From NCBI RefSeq assembly GCF_000765825.2, contig NZ_JRPE02000002.1, positions 150,177 through 214,176 on the forward strand: DNA of 64,000 bases. The letters are read 5' to 3'. The DNA is from Helicobacter magdeburgensis. Lineage in GTDB: Bacteria; Campylobacterota; Campylobacteria; Campylobacterales; Helicobacteraceae. Numbering within the stretch: the stretch's first letter is position 1; each line of letters begins with the position of its first letter. Both the position numbers and the translations under genes were made by a program. The notes below the pieces were generated by a model. The model did no database searches. It was not told the DNA's origin and saw only the letters and a list, made by a program, of their open reading frames with translations. Shown piece by piece: positions 8,653 through 16,198 of this stretch.

Positions 8653-10530
8653 TTGAGAATCGTGCATCTTGTGAGTCAAGATAATGGTGGGGCGGGCAGG
8701 GCTTGTATAAGACTGCATAAAGCCCTGCTAGAAGCAGGGATAGATTCTATCATCATCACGCAAAACAAAACCACCGACACGCCCAAAGTGCAGCAGCTCG
8801 CTCAAACAAAGCTCCAAAAGCTTATCGCTAAAATCCGCCCTTTTCTCTCCCAGCTTCCACTTATGGCTTATCCAAAACGAGTAAAAGACATATTCTCCCC
8901 CAATATCCCTATTTTTACCCCAAGCAATCATCTGCTTATCTCAACGATAAATGCCCTAAAGCCAGACATCGTGCATTTGCATTGGGTGGAGAATGGCTTT
9001 TTCAGTATCAAAGATTTGCAATCCATACAAGCCCCTATGCTATGGAGCTTGCACGATGCCAACCCCTATACAGGCGGCTGCCACTATGTGGCAGCCGCCT
9101 GTATAGGGGTTGGCACTCGTTGTAAAAGCTGCCCCCTATTACAATCTACCCTTCCCTTTGACCTAAGCTTTTGGACATTTAAGCGTAAAGCAAAAACCTA
9201 TGCCAAACTCAATAATCTTACCATCAATGGCTTATCTCGCTGGATAGCACAAAGCGCGAAAGATTCTGCCCTCTTAGGCTCTAAGCCCATCATCAATCTC
9301 CCAAATCCCATTGACACACGCATTTATCGCCCAATACAAAAATCCCTAGCACGAGAAATGTTGCGTATCCACACACCAAAAAAGATGATTAGCTTTGGTG
9401 CCATAGGGGCTACTTCAACGCCACGCAAAGGCTTTGATGAGCTAAAAGCCGCGCTAGATTGTCTCCCGCAACATCTTAAAGATAACTGCGAGTTGCTTGT
9501 CTTTGGCTCTAGTGGAGGCGAAGTTTTACAGGATATGCCTACGCATTTTTTAGGTGCGTTGCACGATGATATTGCCCTAGCTCTGCTTTATAGTGCAAGT
9601 GATGTATTTATTATGCCAAGCTATGTAGAATCCTTTGGGCAAACTGCCCTTGAAGCTTTGAGCTGTGGCACACCGGTGGTGGCATTTGATACAAGCGGAC
9701 TAAAAGATATTATCACGCACAAACACAATGGCTATCTGGCTAAGTGTTATGACACAAACGATTTGGCAAAGGGTATGGAGTGGATTTTAAGCTGTGAAAG
9801 TGCAATATATGAAAACCTTTCAAAAAACGCCCGCTCTTCTGCGATAAAAGCTTTTGAATCATCAAAAGTCGCCAATGCTTATATCAATGCTTACGCACAA
9901 TTAGCTGGGGGGGGGGCAGTAGATAAAACTTGGCTTATCTCCATTGCCAAGCACGCCCTACACGCACTATTCCCCCATATTTTTACACAGCCTACTTTTT
10001 ATATCGGCTTTGGTGCGATTGGTGGGGCTAGTGTTGAAAGAAAAGGCTTTAATGAGCTAAAAGCTGCGCTAGATTGTCTCCCGCAACATCTTAAAAGTCA
10101 GTGTGAGCTGCTCGTCTTTGGTGGGAATGCTCCACAGATTCAAGGGATTAAGTCCCGCACACTAGGCTTTCTCCACGATGACTACGCCCTATCCTTTGCC
10201 TTTAACGCTTGTGATATATTTGTCGCTCCAAGCTTGGCAGAAAATCTAAGCAATGTCATTATGGAATCTCTAGCTTGTGGCACACCGGTAGTAGCCTTTG
10301 ACATCGGCGGCAATGGCGATATGATTACCCATAAGCACAATGGCTATCTCGCTACAAACCCAAGCGATTTGGCACAGGGAATAAAGTGGATTTTAGCCCA
10401 AGATGCAACAGCCTACGCCACACTTGCCCACAATGCCAGAGAATCCGCTTTGAGATTTGAATCTACAAACATAGCAAATACATACGTTGATATGTATAAA
10501 TTTCTAGCGGGGGGGGGGGAGCAATCATAG
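8653..10530 (+). CDS. Glycosyltransferase (GT4/WcaL-like) fused to a second copy of its C-terminal domain, with two poly-G tracts
   Basis: Probably transfers a sugar onto a lipid-linked or LPS glycan at the cytoplasmic membrane. Residues 1 to about 418 form a complete GT-B enzyme: N-terminal MRIVHLVSQDNGGAGRA, the HDANPYTGGCHY and CKSCP cysteine region, and the GT4 segment YVESFGQTALEALSCGTPVV. Residues from about 425 to 625 repeat only the C-terminal nucleotide-sugar domain (SLAENLSNVIMESLACGTPVV). DNA copies are 615 bases apart. A G10 tract lies exactly at the junction and a G11 tract at the end of the second copy. TTG start behind TTTGGAGG. Other lengths of the first tract stop translation at once and leave the complete first enzyme, so the fusion is itself a switch product. 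Acceptor and sugar are unknown. Confidence 0.85.
   Translation: MRIVHLVSQDNGGAGRACIRLHKALLEAGIDSIIITQNKTTDTPKVQQLAQTKLQKLIAKIRPFLSQLPLMAYPKRVKDIFSPNIPIFTPSNHLLISTINALKPDIVHLHWVENGFFSIKDLQSIQAPMLWSLHDANPYTGGCHYVAAACIGVGTRCKSCPLLQSTLPFDLSFWTFKRKAKTYAKLNNLTINGLSRWIAQSAKDSALLGSKPIINLPNPIDTRIYRPIQKSLAREMLRIHTPKKMISFGAIGATSTPRKGFDELKAALDCLPQHLKDNCELLVFGSSGGEVLQDMPTHFLGALHDDIALALLYSASDVFIMPSYVESFGQTALEALSCGTPVVAFDTSGLKDIITHKHNGYLAKCYDTNDLAKGMEWILSCESAIYENLSKNARSSAIKAFESSKVANAYINAYAQLAGGGAVDKTWLISIAKHALHALFPHIFTQPTFYIGFGAIGGASVERKGFNELKAALDCLPQHLKSQCELLVFGGNAPQIQGIKSRTLGFLHDDYALSFAFNACDIFVAPSLAENLSNVIMESLACGTPVVAFDIGGNGDMITHKHNGYLATNPSDLAQGIKWILAQDATAYATLAHNARESALRFESTNIANTYVDMYKFLAGGGEQS
9057..9115 (+). 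repeat. Long perfect inverted repeat inside the glycosyltransferase gene
   Basis: Arms 9057-9084 and 9088-9115 (28 bases each) are perfect reverse complements around the 3-base loop TAT. It encodes the segment around TGGCHYVAAACIGVGTRC, which sits where WcaL-like enzymes have a conserved cysteine cluster, so the gene stays open across it. Confidence 0.95.
9430..10095 (+). repeat. Internal duplication of the GT4 C-terminal domain
   Basis: The stretch 9430-9480 recurs at 10045-10095 with two mismatches in 51 bases, and the block coding CGTPVVAFD recurs near 9663 and 10278 at the same 615-base (205-codon) offset. The surrounding DNA is more diverged. Both copies end in LA-GGG made by a poly-G tract, which suggests that the tract was duplicated along with the domain. 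Confidence 0.85.
9907..9916 (+). repeat. Poly-G tract G10 at the domain junction
   Basis: Ten consecutive G after TTAGCT and before CAGTAGATA. At length 10 the frame continues into the duplicated domain. Lengths 9, 11 and 12 all reach a stop within a few codons, giving a product of about 422 residues. Confidence 0.95.
10509..10519 (+). repeat. Poly-G tract G11 at the 3' end of the glycosyltransferase gene
   Basis: Eleven G between TAGC and AGCAA. With 11 the protein ends GGGEQS. With 10 the frame stays open to a TAA at 10619-10621 that overlaps the ATG of the next gene as TAATG, adding about 33 residues. The 90-base gap to the next gene is therefore potential coding sequence. Confidence 0.95.
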
Positions 10531-10620
10531 ATTCTTAAAAGTTATCCCACTCTCTCAAGCACACCGCAATTCTTGCCACAACTTCTTCTCCAATATCTCT
10601 AGCACGGGACTTGCAGCATA

Positions 10621-11808
10621 ATGCTAAAGTCCATTTTACGACCGATACTGCTACCTATACTAGAGCCTTGTATCAGTATCCTTGCCTACACAAAGCCCAA
10701 GATTCATAGGCAAAAAAGCATTGTTATTCTCCGCACCGATGCCATAGGCGATTATCTGCTTTTTCGCGCATTTTTGAATGAAATAAGAGCTGCTTACCCT
10801 ACTTACCACATCACGCTTATTGGCAATAGTGCTTGGAGAGATTTGTATGAGTGCTTTGATAGTGCATATTGCGATGAATGCGTGTGGATTAGCACTGCGG
10901 ATTTTCAAACAAAACGCTTTTACAAGACAATTGCGATTCTACGCCACATCAAGCAAATACGCTATGAGCTACTCATCAACCCCCAGCACTCTAGAGACAA
11001 GCTCAATGCTACCATCGCTTCACATATCAATGCCCTAAGCAAAATCGCTCCACAAGGCGATGATGTCAATCTCTCCCCACGCAAAAAGGCAAAGCACGAT
11101 AGAATCTACTCTACTCTCACCCCAAGTAGCCCAGAAATTCTCTTTGAGTTTTATCGCAACAAGGAGTTTTTTGAGCAGCTATTACAAAAGCCCCTTAGCA
11201 CCTCGCCAAAGCTCCATCTGCCCCCCCCCACGCCCCCACACTACAAGCAACCTTATAGTATTCTTTTTGTAGGGGCTAGTGCGAAGTATCGCCGCTGGAG
11301 TGTGGAGCATTTCGCAGAAGTGGGGGAATATTTGATACAAACACATAATCATAATATTCTTATCTGCGGAGGCAATGGCGATGTAGAAAGTGGATTCTAC
11401 CTAGAGCAGCTACTACAAGCAAAGGTTAAGGACTGCAAGCAATCTATATACAATCTCACAGGCAAAACCACTCTAGTGGAGCTGGCTTTTCTCGTGTATA
11501 ACGGCAACCTGCTTGTTTCGAATGAAACAAGCGCGGTGCATTTGGCTGCCTTGTTAGACACGGCGATAATTATCGCCGTGTCTAACGGCAACCATTTAGG
11601 GAGATTTATCCCTTATCCCAAAGAGATAAGGGATAAATACTACCCTGTGTTTCACCCATATATCACGGCGAATTACGCCAGATACAAGGAGCTAAGCAAT
11701 GCCTTTACCTACAAAAGCACACTTGACATCAATGAAATAAAACCCGAGCAAGTTATTGGTATCATAGACCAAATTTACACACAAACCAACATAAAGGAGC
11801 GACAATGA
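10621..11808 (+). CDS. Glycosyltransferase family 9 (heptosyltransferase-like)
   Basis: GT9 enzymes such as WaaC/WaaF add heptose from ADP-heptose to LPS inner core, and other members act on other surface glycans. The 395-residue product has an N-terminal membrane-proximal hydrophobic stretch, then IVILRTDAIGDYLLFRAF (the GT9 N-terminal motif with conserved Asp), and near the C-terminus FVGASAKYRRWSVEHFAEV and NETSAVHLAALL, both typical. A C9 tract codes a proline run (residues 201-203), and three perfect inverted repeats cluster at 11511-11638. The next gene begins with an ATGA overlap. With one G fewer in the tract at 10509 the upstream gene would end as TAATG here, so translation may be coupled in that phase. 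Confidence 0.85.
   Translation: MLKSILRPILLPILEPCISILAYTKPKIHRQKSIVILRTDAIGDYLLFRAFLNEIRAAYPTYHITLIGNSAWRDLYECFDSAYCDECVWISTADFQTKRFYKTIAILRHIKQIRYELLINPQHSRDKLNATIASHINALSKIAPQGDDVNLSPRKKAKHDRIYSTLTPSSPEILFEFYRNKEFFEQLLQKPLSTSPKLHLPPPTPPHYKQPYSILFVGASAKYRRWSVEHFAEVGEYLIQTHNHNILICGGNGDVESGFYLEQLLQAKVKDCKQSIYNLTGKTTLVELAFLVYNGNLLVSNETSAVHLAALLDTAIIIAVSNGNHLGRFIPYPKEIRDKYYPVFHPYITANYARYKELSNAFTYKSTLDINEIKPEQVIGIIDQIYTQTNIKERQ
11221..11229 (+). repeat. Poly-C tract C9 in the GT9 gene
   Basis: Nine C encode three prolines and are in frame. It is the only tract of the island on the opposite base, and is shorter than most of the others. It may or may not vary. Confidence 0.85.
11511..11532 (+). 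repeat. Inverted repeat, 9-base arms
   Basis: GCTTGTTTC at 11511-11519 and GAAACAAGC at 11524-11532 with loop GAAT, inside the GT9 coding sequence. Confidence 0.8.
11553..11586 (+). repeat. Perfect 34-base palindrome
   Basis: Arms 11553-11569 and 11570-11586 (17 bases each, no loop) are exact reverse complements. The palindrome encodes LDTAIIIAVSN on the plus strand and the same residues in the opposite strand, which creates a spurious antisense frame. Confidence 0.95.
11604..11638 (+). repeat. Inverted repeat, 14-base arms
   Basis: Arms 11604-11617 and 11625-11638 with a 7-base loop, encoding FIPYPKEIRDKY. It is the third perfect repeat within 130 bases of the same gene. Confidence 0.9.
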
Positions 11809-12551
11809 GTGAATATTTTGAAGCAAGGGGTGTCTCCCCAGAAACCTACAAGAGAGCGAGTCTGCCAGCATATTTTAAGGAAGTAATGTGCCAACTGCCT
11901 AAAAACGCTAGAATCCTAGATTTCGGCTGTGGCTTTGGGCAAAATCTTTTAGCGATTAAAGAGCGTAATTTTGGCTTTGTAGATTCTAACGGGGGGGGGG
12001 GGGGCGAATATCAACTGCTTGGCATTGATATAAATCCCAAAGCCATCGCCTATGTGCAAAGCGTAGGCATAGAAGCTATGATATGTGAAAATATCTTTGA
12101 TTTTAGACCGCAACAGAAGTTTGACCTAGTGATTGCTACGCATATTTTAGAGCATTTGCCAAAGGAGCGGTTGATAGAAGTTCTCTCTCATTTTAAGAGT
12201 GATATTTTGAAAGAAGGTGGAAAAATGTTTATAGTAGTGCCAAATGCCCAAAGCCATACAGGCTGCTACTGGGCATATGAGGACTTTACTCACAACACCC
12301 TTTTTACAGCCGGAAGCTTACTATATGTGCTAAAAATGGCAGGATTTGCCCATACAGACATTATAGATAAAGACGCGCTTGCAGGGGTAAAGGGGGTAAA
12401 AAGAATTATTCGCAAAATCTTTTTGAAACTCTACAAACTAAACTTCGCCTTTTGGAATCGTATCACAAATAGTGCTTTTCACGCGCCGAGTCCGCAAATT
12501 TTCAGCTATGAGATAAAGGCTCTAGCCTATTCAAAAAAGGAGCAACAATGA
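11805..12551 (+). CDS. Class I SAM-dependent methyltransferase, phase ON (G14)
   Basis: Likely methylates a sugar of the surface glycan. The 248-residue protein has motif I ILDFGCGFGQNLLAI (about residues 38-52), LLGIDINPKAIAYVQ, VIATHILEHLPKERL and KEGGKMFIVVPNAQ, the usual methyltransferase order. A G14 tract (11991-12004) codes a glycine run between motif I and motif II, a loop where extra glycines should be tolerated; the frame is intact at 14. ATGA overlaps join it to both the GT9 gene and the next gene. The substrate is unknown. Confidence 0.85.
   Translation: MSEYFEARGVSPETYKRASLPAYFKEVMCQLPKNARILDFGCGFGQNLLAIKERNFGFVDSNGGGGGEYQLLGIDINPKAIAYVQSVGIEAMICENIFDFRPQQKFDLVIATHILEHLPKERLIEVLSHFKSDILKEGGKMFIVVPNAQSHTGCYWAYEDFTHNTLFTAGSLLYVLKMAGFAHTDIIDKDALAGVKGVKRIIRKIFLKLYKLNFAFWNRITNSAFHAPSPQIFSYEIKALAYSKKEQQ
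11991..12004 (+). repeat. Poly-G tract G14
   Basis: Fourteen G after ATTCTAAC and before CGAATA, in frame in the methyltransferase at 11805. It shares the longest tract length in the window with the GT25 tract. Confidence 0.95.
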
Positions 12552-13500
12552 AAAATTTTCTTAAAAAAATCTTAGCAAAGCTTAGATTCTACTTCACCCA
12601 TAGGCTAGATTCTAAGCTTGATAAACTTACTATGCTACACGCTGATCTTCTGTCAATGCAACACAAAGAGCTTTATAAGAGAACAATTAATGGGGGGGGG
12701 CAGTAGATATTAGGGATTTTGAGTTTAGTGCGTATTCGCAAAATGGTGAAGATGGAATCTTGGATTTGCTTCTTGAAATTTTAGAGCTAGATTCTAGCCA
12801 CTCTCCTTATCCTCGTGCTTTTGTGGAATTTGGTGTGCAAGATTATACAGAATCTAATACGCGCTATCTTTTGAAAAAACGCAATTTTATGGGGCTTATT
12901 ATGGACGGCAATGCTAAGCATATAGAATCTATCAAGCAAGATGAGCTGTATTGGAAGCACGATATAGAAGCACAATGCGCCTTTATCACAAGAGAAAATA
13001 TCAATGCGTTAATCAAGCAATGGCTAGATTCTAGAAAGCTAGACAATATCGCTCTTTTAAGCATTGATATTGACGGGGTGGATTATTTTGTATGGGAAGC
13101 CATAGAATGCGTAAGACCTGCTATCGTGGTGATTGAGTATAATGCGATATTTGGAGAAAATCTTAGTGTCAGTGTGCCATACAGGGCGGATTTTGAGCGA
13201 TTTTTAGCACATCATAGTGGGCTATATTTTGGTGCGAGTATAAAAGCTTTAATCGCACTTGGCAAAAAGAAAGGATATGTATTTATCGGGGCAGATTCTA
13301 GCGGGACAAATCTATTTTTTATCCACGAAAGCCTAGAATCTAAACTTGCATTTACCACTGCCCCTTTGCAAGAGTATTGCTCCACGCACCACGCAAGGCA
13401 AAGTCGCGATACGCTTGGCAATCTCTCATTTTTGCAAGGCGATGAGAGATTTGATAGTATTAAGCACCTGCCTTTGCATACTTGCAAAGATTTTAACTAA
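12548..13500 (+). CDS. FkbM-like methyltransferase-type glycan gene, phase OFF (G9 frameshift)
   Basis: ATG 12548 overlaps the previous stop as ATGA and opens MKNFLKKILAKLRFYF, but after the G9 tract at 12692-12700 the frame hits TAG at 12704. The frame that continues reads FSAYSQNGEDGILDLLLEIL and runs to TAA 13500, with FVEFGVQDYTESNTRYLLKK, GLIMDG and LLSIDIDGVDYFVWEA resembling FkbM-like SAM methyltransferases. Ten G (or seven) would join the two parts into about 317 residues. A shorter TTG-started product from 12760 is possible but would lack the conserved SQNGEDG segment. The enzyme class is tentative; the phase-OFF reading is well supported by the ATGA overlap and continuous similarity across the break. 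Confidence 0.8.
12692..12700 (+). repeat. Poly-G tract G9, currently breaking the frame
   Basis: Nine G between ATTAAT and CAGTAGATA. The same 3' flank follows the tract at 9907-9916. One extra G restores the gene at 12548-13500. Confidence 0.95.
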
Positions 13501-13527
13501 CATTTTAATAAACAAAAAGGAGATAAG

Positions 13528-14376
13528 ATGAAAACACAACACAACAAACACCATATCCCTTGTAAAATCTGCGGCACACAAAGTCAGCTTGCCTTTTTCG
13601 CACAGATTTTGCACACATTCAATGAGCCTTTTTACAAATGCCAAAACTGCGGATTTTTAAGCTGCAATGAAGCACATTGGCTACCACAAGCCTACAAAAA
13701 TGCAATCAACATTTCAGACACAGGCATAGTAGCGCGCAACCTTTACCTATATAAAATCGTATCCTGCGTAGCAGCGATTTTTTTTGGTATGCATACTAAA
13801 AGCGAGATTTTAACGGGGGGGGGGATAAGTGAAAAGAGTTTGCTTGATTTTGGCGGTGGGAGTGGGCTACTTGTGCGACTGCTTCGTGATGTGGGGATAG
13901 AGAGTTATTGGAGTGATGAATATTGTGACAATCTGTTTGCTAGGGGGTTTGAGTGGCAGAAGGATAGAAAGCCCACTTTGGCAACTTGCTTTGAAGTGTT
14001 TGAGCATTTGCCAAATCCTAGAGAGCAGATAGATTCTATGTTACAAATCTGTCCCAACCTACTTTTCTCTACCGAGCTTCTCCCCTGCCCCATTCCAGAA
14101 TCTAGCGGAGCGAATGCGTGGTGGTATTATGGCTTTTCACACGGACAGCATATCAGCTTTTATACCTACAAATCCCTAGAGTTCATCGCCAAAGCCCATA
14201 ATCTACATTTTTGCTCCTATGGGGGCTTACATTTATTTAGTCAGTCTCCTATCTCGCCATTATATTTTAAATGGATTATCAAACTAGCACACAAGGGACT
14301 TTTTAAGATTATTAAAAAACGCTTTATCTCTAAAACGATGAGTGATTGTGAAAAATTAAATCAAATGGAGTTATAA
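13528..14376 (+). CDS. Zinc-finger SAM methyltransferase, phase ON (G10)
   Basis: The 282-residue protein begins with a zinc-ribbon-like pair, CKICG and CQNCGFLSC, then a methyltransferase fold: LLDFGGGSGLLVRLLRDVG (motif I), ATCFEVFEHLPNP, and a C-terminal WWYYGFSHGQHISFYTYKSL. This layout is common in sugar C- or O-methyltransferases of O-antigen loci. The G10 tract at 13815-13824 codes the glycine run just before motif I and is in frame. ATG 13528 follows AAAAGGAG. There is a 27-base gap after the preceding gene. The substrate is unknown. Confidence 0.85.
   Translation: MKTQHNKHHIPCKICGTQSQLAFFAQILHTFNEPFYKCQNCGFLSCNEAHWLPQAYKNAINISDTGIVARNLYLYKIVSCVAAIFFGMHTKSEILTGGGISEKSLLDFGGGSGLLVRLLRDVGIESYWSDEYCDNLFARGFEWQKDRKPTLATCFEVFEHLPNPREQIDSMLQICPNLLFSTELLPCPIPESSGANAWWYYGFSHGQHISFYTYKSLEFIAKAHNLHFCSYGGLHLFSQSPISPLYFKWIIKLAHKGLFKIIKKRFISKTMSDCEKLNQMEL
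13815..13824 (+). repeat. Poly-G tract G10
   Basis: Ten G after GAGATTTTAAC and before ATAAG, in frame in the gene at 13528. The same GAGATTTTAAC flank precedes the tract at 14745. Confidence 0.95.
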
Positions 14377-14408
14377 TGCCATGTTTTATTTGACATAAAG
14401 GATATAGA

Positions 14409-15287
14409 ATGAAGCGTTTAAACTTTGCCTGTGGCAGTAGAATCCACCCTGATTGGATAAATATTGACTTTAGCCCTATTGATAAAAGAGTGAAAAAAGT
14501 AAATCTTCTTCGCACACTTCCCTTTGCTGATAAAAGCTTTGATGTAGCGTATAGCAGCCACTTTTTAGAGCATTTAGCTCCGCAAAAAGCCCTGCAAATC
14601 CTTAAAGAAATCAAAAGAATCTTAAAGCCAAATGGCATTGTGCGTCTTGTCGTGCCAGATTTAGAAAATCTCGCCTCTGTGTATCTCTCTACACTCTCAC
14701 GCCTTGTGGATTCTAGTGTGGATTCTAAAAAGAGAGATTTTAACGGGGGGGGGGGGCGAGAAATGCCCACACAAGAATTTGAAAGGCTTGAGTTTGAGTA
14801 TGATTGGCTGACGATTGAGATGTTTGATCAAATGGTGCGTATGCGAAGTGGCGGAGAGATGGGAGAGTGTTTCCACAACATAGCAGTAAGCAGAGATAGG
14901 ATAAAAGCGGATTTTATAGAGCAACGAGTAGGCGAAAGGCTCATAGCTCCCCACACTACTACAAAACCTAGCCTACAATCCAAAATCACCCTTGATAAAC
15001 TCACAAACAAAATTCTAAATCTCTATCTCAAAGCCCTGTATTTTCTAGCCCCTTCTAGCATACGCGATGAAGTCTTTATCCGCACAAGCATTGGTGAGCG
15101 GCATAAATGGGCGTATGATAGATTCTCACTACATAGACTGCTTACACAAGCGGGATTTAGCGATATACAAATAATGCGTTACAATCACTCTCAAATCCCA
15201 AACTTTAACGCATATTTACTAGATATAAACGCCGATGGCAGCCCATACAAAGGCATATCAAGCTTATATATGGAAGCTAGAGCGTAG
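14409..15287 (+). CDS. SAM-dependent methyltransferase (type 11), phase ON (G12)
   Basis: The 292-residue product starts MKRLNFACGSRIHPDWINID, a common start of glycan-locus methyltransferases (motif I FACGS), followed by FDVAYSSHFLEHLAPQKALQ and ILKPNGIVRLVVPDLENLA. The G12 tract (14745-14756) codes four glycines after the core fold, between GTIL-type helices and a C-terminal region that ends near YRHNHSQIPN-like sequence. It is in frame at 12. ATG follows AAAGGA. The end overlaps upstream codons of the next frame, but the chosen start of that gene leaves a gap. Confidence 0.82.
   Translation: MKRLNFACGSRIHPDWINIDFSPIDKRVKKVNLLRTLPFADKSFDVAYSSHFLEHLAPQKALQILKEIKRILKPNGIVRLVVPDLENLASVYLSTLSRLVDSSVDSKKRDFNGGGGREMPTQEFERLEFEYDWLTIEMFDQMVRMRSGGEMGECFHNIAVSRDRIKADFIEQRVGERLIAPHTTTKPSLQSKITLDKLTNKILNLYLKALYFLAPSSIRDEVFIRTSIGERHKWAYDRFSLHRLLTQAGFSDIQIMRYNHSQIPNFNAYLLDINADGSPYKGISSLYMEARA
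14745..14756 (+). repeat. Poly-G tract G12
   Basis: Twelve G after GAGATTTTAAC and before CGAGA, in frame in the gene at 14409. Confidence 0.95.
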
Positions 15288-15369
15288 ATTTTTAAACTAT
15301 CTAAACTATCAAGGAATATTTAAGATTGCAAAATGTAGAATCCACGCCATTTTGATCTTAGGAAACATT

Positions 15370-16188
15370 ATGGCAAACAGCACATTACGCACTATGCTTA
15401 GGTGTCCGTGGCGAATTTTCAATCAATGCAAAATAAAAGTTCTGCAACGCTACAATCGCCTATGTCGCCCACCAAAATGGCATAATCTCCGCTCTATTAA
15501 ACCTATCTCGCAAGTCTTTGGCTTTGATCGCGGCACACCCATTGATAGAATCTACACCAATGACTTCTTGTCAGCAAACACACATTTTATACAAGGTAGA
15601 GTATGTGAAATCGCCGAAAACACCTACACCAAAACTTTTGGAAGCAATGTAAATAAAAGTGAGATTCTCCATTACACCACAGAAAACAAAAACGCTACGA
15701 TTATAGGCGATCTTACACAGCACAGCACTTTGCCACAAGGTATTTTAGACTGCTTTATTTGCACGGTTACGCTCAATTTCATCTATGATTATAAAGCAGC
15801 GATTAAGGGTATATATTTAATGCTAAAAAGTAATGGGGGGGGGGGCATAACAAACTCAATGCGTGAAACAAGCCCAACAAATCAATCTATAAATCCACCC
15901 GCAAGACCATCTGGCACCGCCCTTGTAACCGTAGCAGGACTTGTGCAGATTTCACAATATGATTATGAGAGATGGGGAGATTATTGGCGTTTTACGGATA
16001 TGGGGATTAAAAGGGATTTTGAAGAAGTCTTTGGCAAAGGGAATGTGGAAGTTGGCACTTATGGTAATGTTTTGAGTGCCACAGCAGAGCTGCAAGGCAT
16101 CGCCGCTGAAGAGCTTAAGCACGATGAGCTTTTCTACAATGATCCACGCTATCCTGTGCTAATAACCATTGTGGCTAAAAAATATTAG
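15370..16188 (+). CDS. SAM-dependent methyltransferase-like protein, phase ON (G11)
   Basis: About 272 residues. It contains DRIYTNDFL, HYTTENKNATIIGDLTQHS and LDCFICTVTLNFIYDYKAAI, then after the tract ALVTVAGLVQISQYDYERWG-DYWRFT, a motif seen in glycan-locus methyltransferases that lack a classic motif I. The G11 tract (15835-15845) is in frame. I chose ATG 15370 behind TTAGGA; the frame is open upstream to 15235 but that part overlaps the preceding gene and has no good binding site. The WGDYWRFT segment suggests kinship with methyltransferases of Campylobacter capsule loci; the substrate is unknown. Confidence 0.75.
   Translation: MANSTLRTMLRCPWRIFNQCKIKVLQRYNRLCRPPKWHNLRSIKPISQVFGFDRGTPIDRIYTNDFLSANTHFIQGRVCEIAENTYTKTFGSNVNKSEILHYTTENKNATIIGDLTQHSTLPQGILDCFICTVTLNFIYDYKAAIKGIYLMLKSNGGGGITNSMRETSPTNQSINPPARPSGTALVTVAGLVQISQYDYERWGDYWRFTDMGIKRDFEEVFGKGNVEVGTYGNVLSATAELQGIAAEELKHDELFYNDPRYPVLITIVAKKY
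15835..15845 (+). repeat. Poly-G tract G11
   Basis: Eleven G after AAGTAAT and before CATAACA, in frame in the gene at 15370. Confidence 0.95.
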
Positions 16189-16198
16189 GAGTACAACT

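Noticed and set aside
11397..11591. Minus-strand open frame in the GT9 gene
   Set aside because: It exists because the 34-base palindrome codes the same residues on both strands; no independent gene signal.
14330..14770. 146-codon antisense frame crossing the methyltransferase at 14409
   Set aside because: It crosses the G12 tract in antisense and lacks any start signal; the sense gene has clear methyltransferase motifs.
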